From positions 1-50,373 of the forward strand of contig CAMAVH010000005.1 of the NCBI GenBank assembly GCA_945861615.1: DNA of 50,373 bases, read 5' to 3'. Position numbers and translations under genes: made by a program. This DNA is from Rhizobium sp. Q54. GTDB taxonomy: Bacteria; Pseudomonadota; Alphaproteobacteria; SMXQ01. Positions within the stretch are counted from its first letter, which is position 1. Every line of letters begins with the position of its first letter. The notes under the pieces were generated by a model. The model saw only the letters and a program-made list of their open reading frames with translations. It was not told where the DNA came from and searched no databases. Shown here one piece after another: positions 40,569 to 48,586 of the stretch.

Positions 40569-41621
40569 TCATTGGGCCCTCGCCGGTTGATAACGACGCA
40601 ACAGATCGATGAAAACGCTCACACAGTCGGACCAGCGGGGCAAGCGCGCGTTTCGCGCCGCTTGCGCGGCCGCGTCTCGCATCGCCTTGTCGGCGATCAG
40701 CGGGCGCAGCGCGGCGGTCAGCGCCGCCGCATCGCCCGGCGCGACCAGCTTGCCGGCGGCCGGCGGCAGCAAGGCCGGCGCTTCGCCGACCGCCGTGGCG
40801 ACGATCGGCAGGCCATGGGCCAAGGCTTCGCTGAACACCATGCCGTAACCTTCATAGCGCGAGGCCAGCACGAACAGGTCGGCGCCGCGATATCGGGTCG
40901 CCAGTTCCTCATCGGACAGCGCGCCGGCGAGGGTCACGCGGGCTTCCAGGTCAAGGCGTCGGATCGCCGCTTGTAATGCTTCTGTCGCCGGCTTGTCGCG
41001 TGTTGCATCGCCGACGATGGTGAGATGCCAGGGCAGATCGGCGAGCGGCGCCAGCGCTTCGACCAGCATGTCATGGCCCTTGCGGGCGATGACGGAGCCG
41101 ACGCTGAGCAGTTGAATCGTCTGGCCGTCTCCGCCGGCGGCGAACGGCGCCTGTTCGACGCCGGGCAACGCGACGCTGAGCCTATCCCGGGATAAGCCAT
41201 AGTCCGATACCAGGATATCCGCCGTTGCCGGGCTGGTGACGACGACATGGCGCGTGGCGGCCAAGGCTCGGCGTTCGCTGGCGCGCAAGGCGTCCGCCAG
41301 TTGCGGGGCCAGCCCGCTTTCGAGGGCCAGCGGATGGTGTACCAGGGCGATCAGCGGCGCATGGGCCGGCAGATGGCGGCCGATCTCCGGCAAGGCGCCG
41401 AGCGCTAGGCCATCCACCACCACAGGACCAGCGGGCAAGCCGGCGAAGGCACGGTAACTGGCCGTCAAGGTCGGTGCGTCGGGTTGCGGGAAACTTTCGC
41501 CGAGGGTCAGCAGGTCGACGCGCTGCCCCGCCGCGCGCAGGCCGTTCACCACATGGCGGTCATAGCGATAGCCGCCGGTCGGCGTGTCGAGGCTGCCGGG
41601 AATGACGAAACTGAGGCGCAT
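40569..41621 (-). CDS. Glycosyltransferase family 4 protein
   Basis: 350 residues from MRLSFVIPGSLDTPTGGYRYD. GT-B fold features: N-terminal glycine-rich loop PTGGYRYDRHVVNGL, ALVHHPLALESG near residue 91, nucleotide-sugar domain LLSVGSVIARKGHDMLVEAL near 170, and the C-terminal E-x7-E motif EGYGMVFSEALAHGLPIVAT near 264. Start ATG 41621 (AGGA upstream) is chosen; the frame is open further upstream through the preceding gene but has no protein-like sequence there. It lies 10 bp after the pterin-synthase-like gene, so the acceptor may be that pathway's product. Confidence 0.88.
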   Translation of the reverse strand: MRLSFVIPGSLDTPTGGYRYDRHVVNGLRAAGQRVDLLTLGESFPQPDAPTLTASYRAFAGLPAGPVVVDGLALGALPEIGRHLPAHAPLIALVHHPLALESGLAPQLADALRASERRALAATRHVVVTSPATADILVSDYGLSRDRLSVALPGVEQAPFAAGGDGQTIQLLSVGSVIARKGHDMLVEALAPLADLPWHLTIVGDATRDKPATEALQAAIRRLDLEARVTLAGALSDEELATRYRGADLFVLASRYEGYGMVFSEALAHGLPIVATAVGEAPALLPPAAGKLVAPGDAAALTAALRPLIADKAMRDAAAQAARNARLPRWSDCVSVFIDLLRRYQPARAQ

Positions 41622-41631
41622 CGAGTCCTGG

Positions 41632-42033
41632 TTAGGCAAGCGGCCCCTCGTAAGCGGCGCGCGCCGTGTGGGATTCGCCGATTGTGACGCGGATGGCGGT
41701 GATTTCCTTGCCGGCGCGGCCAAGGTCGCCCGCTTTGGCACGGATGGCCAGGCGGTCGAATAGGACCTTGCAGAGGAATTCCGTGGTGGTGTTCTTGCCC
41801 TTGAACTCCGGCACATCGTCGAGGTTGCGGTAGTTGAGCGGTTCGAGGGTCTCCTTCAGCACGTTCACCGCCAGACCGATATCGACGACCAAGCCGGCGT
41901 CATCGAGTTCCTTGGCGTAGAAGGCGGCATCGATCACGAAGGTCGCGCCGTGCAGGCGCTGGGCCGGACCGAAGACCTCGCCCTGGAAGCTATGGGCGAT
42001 CATCACATGGTCACGAACTTCGACATAAAACAT
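41632..42033 (-). CDS. 6-pyruvoyltetrahydropterin synthase / QueD-family homologue with altered active site
   Basis: 133 residues from MFYVEVRDHVMIAHSF, with GAGG 5 bases before the ATG. The family fold is clear (AHSFQGEVFGPAQRLHGATF; GLVVDIGLAVNVLKETLEPLNY; NTTTEFLCKVLFDRL; VTIGESHTARAAY). His14, His28 and Glu120 are kept, but the usual HGH is HGA at 28-30, the catalytic Cys position is Ala24, and the usual Asp-His is Asn67-Tyr68. Two or more residues needed by known PTPS and QueD enzymes are therefore missing. Different chemistry on a pterin-like or pyrimidine substrate is inferred. Confidence 0.87.
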   Translation of the reverse strand: MFYVEVRDHVMIAHSFQGEVFGPAQRLHGATFVIDAAFYAKELDDAGLVVDIGLAVNVLKETLEPLNYRNLDDVPEFKGKNTTTEFLCKVLFDRLAIRAKAGDLGRAGKEITAIRVTIGESHTARAAYEGPLA

Positions 42034-42061
42034 AAAAACCTCAGATGGATACAGGTTTAAT

Positions 42062-43048
42062 TTAAGAAATAGGATAGGCAATGGGCTGACAGAGTACGCC
42101 GCCGCCCGGTTTAAGGATCTCCGGCAGTTTGGCCGGTAAGTCGGCGGCGGCGATAGGCGATTCGAGCAAAATATCGAGCCGGTCGTCGCGCAACAAATTG
42201 AGGGCGGCCTCGAGACGGCGGCGGTAGCTCCAGCGCGCCCGCTGATTGGGTGCCACCTTGCCGACCTGGCTGGCGATCAGCCGCAGGCGGCGGCTGTGGA
42301 ACGCGCCGCCGAGCGCCACGGGAATCTGCCCGGCGCCGTACCAGCTCATTTCGATGACGGTGGCCTCGTCGCCGGCGCAGTCGATGGCGGTGGCCAAGCC
42401 GCTGCCGACGCCGCTGGCGTGGAACACCACGTCGCAATCGCCCGGCGCGGCGCTGGGCAAGGCGAACTGCAGGCCAAGCGCGGCGGCTTGCTTGGCGCGC
42501 GCCGGTTGCACGTCGATCAGCGTGACTTCCGCGCCCGGCAGGCGACCGGCGAGGTAGCCGACCAGGAGGCCGACCACGCCGCCGCCGATCACGTTGATGC
42601 GCTGCGCCGCCGTGGCGCCGGAGTCCCAAAGGGTATTGAGCGCCGTCTCCATATTGGCGGCGAGCAGGGCGCGCATCGGCGGCAGGCCTTCGGGCAGCAC
42701 AGCGCCGCCGTCGAGCGGCAGATCGTACAGGTTTTGGTGCGGATGCAACGCAAAGACGGTCTGGCCGATCACATTTGCGGGACCATCCTCGACGCGCCCG
42801 ACCGCCGCATAGCCATATTTGACCGGAAAGGGAAAGTCGCCGATCTGCATCGGGGCGCGCATGCGCTGATGCTCGCTCGCCGGGACTTTGCCATGAAAAA
42901 CAAGGCTTTCGGTGCCGCGGCTGAGAGCGCTGAAGAGCCCACGCACGCGCATGTGCGCGGCATTCAAAGACGGTAAGCTCTCGCTCCGCCACTCCGCCTG
43001 TCCGGGCGCTGCATACCACAGCGCTTCCGCTTGCCCCTGTTTCGCCAT
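42062..43048 (-). CDS. Zinc-type alcohol dehydrogenase-like (MDR family) oxidoreductase
   Basis: 328 residues of the medium-chain dehydrogenase/reductase family. FSALSRGTESLVFHGKVP near residue 39 and FPFPVKYGYAAVGRVEDG near 72 resemble BchC-like members; the cofactor-binding loop is INVIGGGVVGLLVGYLAGR near 150. The classical catalytic-zinc Cys/His set is not obvious, so it may be zinc-free. First gene of the operon with the PTPS-like, glycosyltransferase and methyltransferase genes, and divergent from opgH. The substrate is probably an intermediate of that pathway. Confidence 0.85.
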   Translation of the reverse strand: MAKQGQAEALWYAAPGQAEWRSESLPSLNAAHMRVRGLFSALSRGTESLVFHGKVPASEHQRMRAPMQIGDFPFPVKYGYAAVGRVEDGPANVIGQTVFALHPHQNLYDLPLDGGAVLPEGLPPMRALLAANMETALNTLWDSGATAAQRINVIGGGVVGLLVGYLAGRLPGAEVTLIDVQPARAKQAAALGLQFALPSAAPGDCDVVFHASGVGSGLATAIDCAGDEATVIEMSWYGAGQIPVALGGAFHSRRLRLIASQVGKVAPNQRARWSYRRRLEAALNLLRDDRLDILLESPIAAADLPAKLPEILKPGGGVLCQPIAYPIS

Positions 43049-43155
43049 ACCGCTTTATTACGCTCCGAATTGGTCCCCAGATTGATCCGTGGACGGTTAC
43101 GGCGCGAACAATAAGCCGTAACGTCCGACTCGCAAAATCGTCATCAGGATTTGCC

Positions 43156-44913
43156 GTGCAGCTTTTCGCCCGCCGCGCTCTGTTCTTCACCCTGATCGGG
43201 CTCACCATGGCGGGTATGTTCGCCCTGATGGCCTATGCGCTGTCGGACGGCGGCTTCGACTGGGTCGATGGTCTGATCCTGGTGGCCTATGCCCTCACCC
43301 TGCCCTGGCCGACGCTCGGCCTGTGGAACGCCAGCCTCGGCCTCGGCCTGATGCTGTTCGCGCGCGACCCGGAAGCGGCCGCCTCGCCGATCTCGCGCCT
43401 CGGCGACAGCGACGCGCCGATCACCACCAAGACGGCCATCGCGATCTGCGTGCGCAACGAGGACCCGGCCCGTCTGCGCCGCAATCTCTCGGCCATGCTC
43501 GCCGACCTCGAGGGCAGCGCTGCGCTCGGTCATGTGTCCTGCTTCGTCCTTAGCGATACCAACAAGCCGGAGATCGCCGCCGGCGAGGAAAGCGTGGCCG
43601 ACGATCTTGCCGCCTCCTACGCCGGCCGCATCGCGATCACCTATCGCCGCCGCACCGTGAATACGGATTTCAAGGCCGGCAATATCCGCGACTTCTGCGA
43701 CCGCTGGGGCGACAGCTACGATTTCCTCATCGTGCTCGATGCCGACAGCTACATGAGCGCCGCCGCCATGATTCGCATGATCCGCGTCATGCAAGCCAAG
43801 AGCGATCTCGGCATTGCCCAGAGCCTGACCGTCGGCATGCCCAGCGCCAGCCCCTTCGCCCGCGTCTTCCAGTTCGGCATGCGCCTCGGTATGCGCAGCT
43901 ACACTTTGGGTGCGGCGTTCTGGCAAGGCGACTGCGGCCCCTATTGGGGCCACAACGCGATCATCCGCCTGGCGCCGTTTGTCGAACATTGCCACCTGCC
44001 CAAGCTGCCCAGCGGCAAGCCGATCCTGAGCCATGATCAGGTCGAAGCCGTGCTGATGCGCCGTGCCGGTTACGAGGTCCGCGTGCTGCCGCTGGAAGAC
44101 GGCACCTGGGAAGAGAACCCGCCGACGCTGCTCGAGTTCATGCGCCGCGATCTGCGCTGGTGCGAAGGCAACATGCAATATTGGCGCTTGCTCGCCATGA
44201 AGGGCATCAAGCCGATCAGCCGGTTCCAACTCGTCTTTGCTATTTTGATGTTCATCGGCGCGCCGGCCTGGATGGTGCTTGTCGGCTTGTTCTCCGTGCG
44301 CGATCTGATCGTCGGCACGGAATTCCCGCTGTTCCGCGCCGAAGCGGCGCAATGGTCGCTGATCCTGATGATGGTGATGATCTTCGCGCCGAAGATCGCC
44401 AGCTCGATCCGCGTGCTGCTGCATCCGGCCGAGCGCCGCGCCTTTGGCGGCGGCATCCGTTTCATCGGCAACCTGTTGCTGGAAACCGTCTTTACCTCGC
44501 TGCTCGCGCCGATCATGGCGGTGACGCAGACGATCTTCCTGGGCGGTCTCGCGCTCGGACGCACCATCGGCTGGACCAGCCAATTGCGCGATGACCATGC
44601 GGTGCCGGTCTCCGCCGCGTTCAACCGGCTATGGGCGCAAACGCTCTGCGGCCTCGTCGCGACCTATCTGTTCGCGCAAATCTCCCTTGCCGCCGTGCTC
44701 TGGGCGGCGCCGATCCTGGTCAGTTTGATCATCGCCGTGCCCTTCGCGGTGCTGACAGCCCTGCCCGCGCTCGGTCTCGCCTGCGCCCGCTTCGGGATCG
44801 GCCGCATTCCGGAAGAGACCCTGCCGCCGTCCGCCCTCGCGCCGCTCCATCTGCCGGCGCTCGTGGCCCATGGCAAGTCCGTGGTCGGCCAGCCCGTGAA
44901 AGCCTTATCTTAG
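43156..44913 (+). CDS. opgH: Glucans biosynthesis glucosyltransferase H (OpgH/MdoH)
   Basis: 585-residue inner-membrane GT2 enzyme that makes the backbone of osmoregulated periplasmic glucans. Two helices near the N-terminus, then the GT2 domain: AIAICVRNEDPARLRRNLSAML near 95, LIVLDADSYMS near 194 (metal-binding Asp), QGDCGPYWGHNAIIR near 257, SHDQVEA near 295, and RRDLRWCEGNMQYW near 330 (acceptor motif). Several C-terminal helices follow. It is shorter than E. coli OpgH (about 850). GTG start has AGGA 6 bases upstream. The usual partner opgG is not adjacent. Confidence 0.92.
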   Translation: MQLFARRALFFTLIGLTMAGMFALMAYALSDGGFDWVDGLILVAYALTLPWPTLGLWNASLGLGLMLFARDPEAAASPISRLGDSDAPITTKTAIAICVRNEDPARLRRNLSAMLADLEGSAALGHVSCFVLSDTNKPEIAAGEESVADDLAASYAGRIAITYRRRTVNTDFKAGNIRDFCDRWGDSYDFLIVLDADSYMSAAAMIRMIRVMQAKSDLGIAQSLTVGMPSASPFARVFQFGMRLGMRSYTLGAAFWQGDCGPYWGHNAIIRLAPFVEHCHLPKLPSGKPILSHDQVEAVLMRRAGYEVRVLPLEDGTWEENPPTLLEFMRRDLRWCEGNMQYWRLLAMKGIKPISRFQLVFAILMFIGAPAWMVLVGLFSVRDLIVGTEFPLFRAEAAQWSLILMMVMIFAPKIASSIRVLLHPAERRAFGGGIRFIGNLLLETVFTSLLAPIMAVTQTIFLGGLALGRTIGWTSQLRDDHAVPVSAAFNRLWAQTLCGLVATYLFAQISLAAVLWAAPILVSLIIAVPFAVLTALPALGLACARFGIGRIPEETLPPSALAPLHLPALVAHGKSVVGQPVKALS

Positions 44914-45048
44914 GATCTGCGCCGATCGCCTGAAGAGCGCAACGCGCTTCTCCGTCTGACGTCCTGTTCCGCAGCTTGCGTCCTCCCAGCCGATGTGTTG
45001 CAGTTCTCGCAACAGGCCGAGACAAGGGCCGTTCATAGGGAGGATTTC

Positions 45049-46068
45049 ATGCGACACATCCGCTACAGCGGCATTTGCGCCGCGCTCGCTGCATTGGCTG
45101 CTGCCGCGCCGGCCATGGCGCAATCGCCCGCCGAATTCTTTAAGGGCAAGCAGATTTCCTACATCATCGGATACAACCCCGGCGGCACGTACGATATATA
45201 TTCGCGGATCGTGATTCCGCATCTGTCGCGTCATATTCCGGGCCAGCCGACGATCGTGGCGCGCAACATGCCGGGCGTCGCTAGTCTCAAGGCGGCGAGT
45301 TTTCTCGCCAACCAAGCGCCGCGCGACGGCACGGCTATCGGCATGATCAGCCAGGCCGTGGCGCTGGAGCAGGTACTCAAAAACCCGGCTGTGGATTTCG
45401 ACGTGCGCGCGCTTGGCTGGCTCGGCCGACTGGCCTCGGTGGTCGAAACGACGGTGGCTTGGCACACCTCGCCTGTGAAGACTCTAAAAGACGCGCAAAC
45501 GATGGAATTGATCATCGGCGCGACCAGCGCGCGCAGCACCTCGGACAGCATGCCGAAGCTGATGAATTCGCTTGGCGGAGCGAAGTTCAATGTCGTGCTC
45601 GGCTACCAGGGCACGACGGGTGCCATGCTCGCCATGGAGCGCGGTGAAGTCCAAGGCTCGCACGCGACTGTCGAAAACCTCCTGCTGGGCAAGCCCGACT
45701 GGGTGAAGGATAAGAAAATTTCGATTCTCGTTCAGTATTCGCAGCGGCGTCATCCAGCCTTCCCCGACGTGCCTGCCATGGTCGAGGTCGCAAAAAGCTC
45801 CGATGATCGTCAGTTGCTCGCGCTTTACGGCAGCACGGCCGAAATCGGGCGCGCCATCATGACGCCTCCGGGCCTTCCCAAGGATCGGCTTGCGGCCTTG
45901 CAAAAGGCCTTTAGCGACATGGCGAAGGATACTGCCTTCGTCGCCGAAGTCGAGAAGCGCAAGATGGAGTTCGACCCGATGAGCGGCGAAGATCTGTTCA
46001 AGCTCATCCAGGAAACGCTCAACGTGAGTCCGGCAGTGGCGGCACGTGCTGCCGCGGCGCGCGAATAA
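45049..46068 (+). CDS. Tripartite tricarboxylate transporter substrate-binding protein (TctC/Bug family)
   Basis: 339-residue periplasmic binding protein. ATG 45049 has GGGAGG six bases upstream and starts a signal peptide (MRHIRYSGICAALAALAAAAPAMAQ). Bug-family features are ISYIIGYNPGGTYDIYSRIV near residue 35, HIPGQPTIVARNMPGVASLKAA near 62, and LGYQGTTGAMLAMERGEVQG near 182. No TctA or TctB membrane subunit is adjacent, common for orphan Bug proteins. Ligand unknown. Confidence 0.92.
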   Translation: MRHIRYSGICAALAALAAAAPAMAQSPAEFFKGKQISYIIGYNPGGTYDIYSRIVIPHLSRHIPGQPTIVARNMPGVASLKAASFLANQAPRDGTAIGMISQAVALEQVLKNPAVDFDVRALGWLGRLASVVETTVAWHTSPVKTLKDAQTMELIIGATSARSTSDSMPKLMNSLGGAKFNVVLGYQGTTGAMLAMERGEVQGSHATVENLLLGKPDWVKDKKISILVQYSQRRHPAFPDVPAMVEVAKSSDDRQLLALYGSTAEIGRAIMTPPGLPKDRLAALQKAFSDMAKDTAFVAEVEKRKMEFDPMSGEDLFKLIQETLNVSPAVAARAAAARE

Positions 46069-46070
46069 AG

Positions 46071-46108
46071 GACGGCCCGGCGAGCCACCGAACTGATAGC
46101 GGGCCGTC
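46071..46108 (+). terminator. Hairpin after the TctC-type gene
   Basis: GACGGCCCG (46071-46079) pairs with CGGGCCGTC (46100-46108) around a 20-base loop, three bases after the stop codon, followed by a pyrimidine-rich stretch. Probable but not strong terminator. Confidence 0.45.
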
Positions 46109-46196
46109 GCTCTCTCTTGGGGGGCAGCCTGGACCGAGGCTCACGGTTTCGACCGCCGGCGCTGAAATTGGGGCAGCGACATGCTAGCTTGTCGGC

Positions 46197-48509
46197 GTGG
46201 ATAATTCTCTGGCGCCCTCCCTTCTCGCTTCGCTTCGGCAGCGCCTCGATGCGCTCGGCGAAGCATTCATCGTGGGCGGCGCGGCTGGGTGGAGGCTGGC
46301 GCTGGCCGTCCTCGTCATCGCCTGGGCCGCCTATGCGGCCCATTGGCCGCTGACCGGCCAGGTCATCCCGTGGGACGCCAAGGATTTTTACTATCCCGTC
46401 TTGCGCGCTTTGGCGTCCGCCCGCGCGTCCGGCGAAAGCGGCTTTTGGAATCCGTATCTCTATTCGGGCTACGCGGCCGTCGCCGATCCGCAGTCCTGGC
46501 TTTTCGTGCCCGGATTCCGCCTGCTCGCCGAATTGAACGGCGCGCCGAGCATGATGCTGACCGATCAGGTGCAACTGCTGCATCTGTTGGCCGGCGGTCT
46601 CGGCCTGCTCGTGTTGTTGCGCGCCTTCGGCTATGCGCCGGCGGCGGCCCTGCTCGCGGCGCTGGTCTTCATGTTCGGCGGCGTCGCCGCCAGCCGTCTG
46701 CAGCACAGTTTGATGATGGTGAGCTACGCCTACCTTCCCTGGGCACTCTGGCTTCTGCATCGCGCGCTGCATCGCGAGGCGCGCCCGGCGCGCTTGCTCG
46801 CCTCTCTCGGCTTCGGTCTCGTCGGCGGCATCATGGCGCTCGACCGCGATCAGGCGGCATTTCTCAATTGCTGGCTGCTGATCGGCGCCGCGCTGTGGTG
46901 GCTGTCCGGCCAGTGGTCCCGCATCGTCAATTTGTTGCCGGCGGCGGCGATCGGCTTGGCGATCCTCGCCTTGCCGACCGCGCTGACACTCGACGCCTTG
47001 GCCGGCAGCACGCGACCCGAAATTGGCTATGAACTCGCCGCCTACGCCTCGCAACAGCCTGCCTCGTTGCTGACCCTGTTTGCGCCGAATATTTTCGGCA
47101 ATCTCGATAACGGGCGCTATTGGGGGCCCGGCCTGTTGCCGTGGATGGCGCTGGCCCCGCTCGGCAACGACTGGAGCGATGAGACGACGAATTATCTCTA
47201 TATCGGCCTTGTCCCTTTCGCCCTGTTGCTGACGGCCATCGCGCGGCACGGGCGCTGGCCCGCGGGCAGCGCTTTCTTCGCCGCCGGCGGGCTCTTCGCC
47301 CTGCTCTATGCGCTCGGCGCCTTCACACCGGCTTTCCGCCTGTTCTACGACTGGCTGCCGGGGGTTTCGCTGTATCGCCGGCCGAACGACGCGGCCTTTC
47401 TGCTGAACGCCATGTTGGCCTTGCTCGTCGGTGCCGCCGCCCAGAAATGGCTGCGTCAGCCGCATGGCTGGTCGCGTGCCGGGCTGGCGATCTGCGGATT
47501 GCTTCTGTTCGCGGCCACCCTCGCCGCATTGTGGCTGGCCGCGCGCTTCGGCCAGCTGCCCGGCGCGCTGGCGCCGCTGGCCTTTGGCCTCGGCGGGGCG
47601 GCGGCGGCGCTGGCGCTGCTGCATTGGCGCCGGGGCGGCGTGATGCTGCTCTGTCTCATCGCGGCGGCGGATCTGATCGCGCATAATGCCGCCGCTAGAT
47701 TCAACGCGACGCCCCAAGCGCAGATGGCGGCGTACCAGCCGGCGGGCGCGCAACTGGCAGGCGCTATCCAGGAGCGTCTCGCCGCGCCCGGCGGCCCCTA
47801 TCGTGCCGAAATCTTCGGCCTTGGCGGCGATTGGCAGAATGCGGCGATGGCCTACGGCATCGAACAGACGCTCGGCTATAGTCCACTGCGCCGCGCCGAT
47901 TATGTCGCCGCGACCGGCGCTTATCAGAACAATCACGGTCCCGAGCGCCGCATGACATCGGCCTTCACGGGCTATGACAGCACATTGGCGCGGCTGCTCG
48001 GCATCAAGCTCGTGGTGACCGGAGTGCCGGTTGCACAAATCCTGCCGCCGCAGGCGCACCGCTCGCTGCGCTTGGTCGATCGCGTCGGCGACGCCTTCCT
48101 CTACGAAAACGCCGCTGCCCTGCCGCGCGTTCTGCTCGTCGGCCGCGCCGAACCCGAAGGGAAGGTCTTGCCGGAGGATCCCGATGCGCGCGTGCAGATC
48201 GCCGGACTTCCCATGCCGATTGGCGATCCCGGCCCCGTCGGCCAGGTTGATATTCTGGCGCGGAGTCGCGACGAAATGCGTCTCGTGGCGACTGCCGAGC
48301 GGCCAGCCTATCTGGTGATCAATGAACTTTACGATCCGGCCTGGACGGCGACCACGGCGAGCGGCAACCGGCTTGAGATATTGCGCGCCAATGGTCTGTT
48401 CCGGGCCGTTGCCCTCCCGGCGGGGACGACGGAGCTTTTGCTGCGCTACGAGCCCCTTTCGCCGGGCGCTTTGGCAAGTTTGGCCGGGCGCATTAATACA
48501 TTCAAATAA
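46197..48509 (+). CDS. Large multi-spanning membrane protein, YfhO-like
   Basis: 770 residues starting at GTG 46197. About eleven or twelve membrane helices fill residues 30-500, with the periplasmic-loop pattern PWDAKDFYYPVLRALA near 60 and SGFWNPYLYSGYAAVADPQSW near 82, typical of YfhO/GT-C-type glycosyltransferases. The C-terminal third is soluble (LLGIKLVVTGVPV; YLVINELYDPAWTA). Such proteins are thought to move sugars from lipid carriers onto cell-surface polymers. The target is unknown; it lies alone between the TctC-type gene and the AT-rich patch. Confidence 0.82.
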   Translation: MDNSLAPSLLASLRQRLDALGEAFIVGGAAGWRLALAVLVIAWAAYAAHWPLTGQVIPWDAKDFYYPVLRALASARASGESGFWNPYLYSGYAAVADPQSWLFVPGFRLLAELNGAPSMMLTDQVQLLHLLAGGLGLLVLLRAFGYAPAAALLAALVFMFGGVAASRLQHSLMMVSYAYLPWALWLLHRALHREARPARLLASLGFGLVGGIMALDRDQAAFLNCWLLIGAALWWLSGQWSRIVNLLPAAAIGLAILALPTALTLDALAGSTRPEIGYELAAYASQQPASLLTLFAPNIFGNLDNGRYWGPGLLPWMALAPLGNDWSDETTNYLYIGLVPFALLLTAIARHGRWPAGSAFFAAGGLFALLYALGAFTPAFRLFYDWLPGVSLYRRPNDAAFLLNAMLALLVGAAAQKWLRQPHGWSRAGLAICGLLLFAATLAALWLAARFGQLPGALAPLAFGLGGAAAALALLHWRRGGVMLLCLIAAADLIAHNAAARFNATPQAQMAAYQPAGAQLAGAIQERLAAPGGPYRAEIFGLGGDWQNAAMAYGIEQTLGYSPLRRADYVAATGAYQNNHGPERRMTSAFTGYDSTLARLLGIKLVVTGVPVAQILPPQAHRSLRLVDRVGDAFLYENAAALPRVLLVGRAEPEGKVLPEDPDARVQIAGLPMPIGDPGPVGQVDILARSRDEMRLVATAERPAYLVINELYDPAWTATTASGNRLEILRANGLFRAVALPAGTTELLLRYEPLSPGALASLAGRINTFK

Positions 48510-48514
48510 TGTAT
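48496..48514. promoter_or_regulatory. Inverted repeat at the stop of the YfhO-like gene
   Basis: ATACATT-CAAAT-AATGTAT, perfect 7-base arms, spanning the TAA stop codon (48507-48509) and just upstream of a strong-looking promoter. It may be an operator. Confidence 0.35.
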
Positions 48515-48524
48515 AATATAATAA

Positions 48525-48552
48525 TTGACATATAATATCCGCTAATTATAGT
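48525..48552 (+). promoter_or_regulatory. Sigma-70-like promoter of the rhodanese gene
   Basis: TTGACA (48525-48530), a 16-base spacer, and TATAGT (48547-48552), in a 60-bp AT-rich patch of an otherwise GC-rich region. It would start transcription near 48559, leaving a 28-base leader with AGGAGA before the ATG. Confidence 0.65.
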
Positions 48553-48586
48553 CCCGCCAGCTTATCCCTCATCCAGGAGACTTCTC

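Noticed and set aside
45825-48059. A 744-codon open frame on the minus strand opposite the YfhO-like gene
   Set aside because: Its sequence is Arg/Gln/Gly-rich without domains, typical of the reverse complement of a GC-rich gene. The plus-strand protein has clear membrane helices and family motifs.
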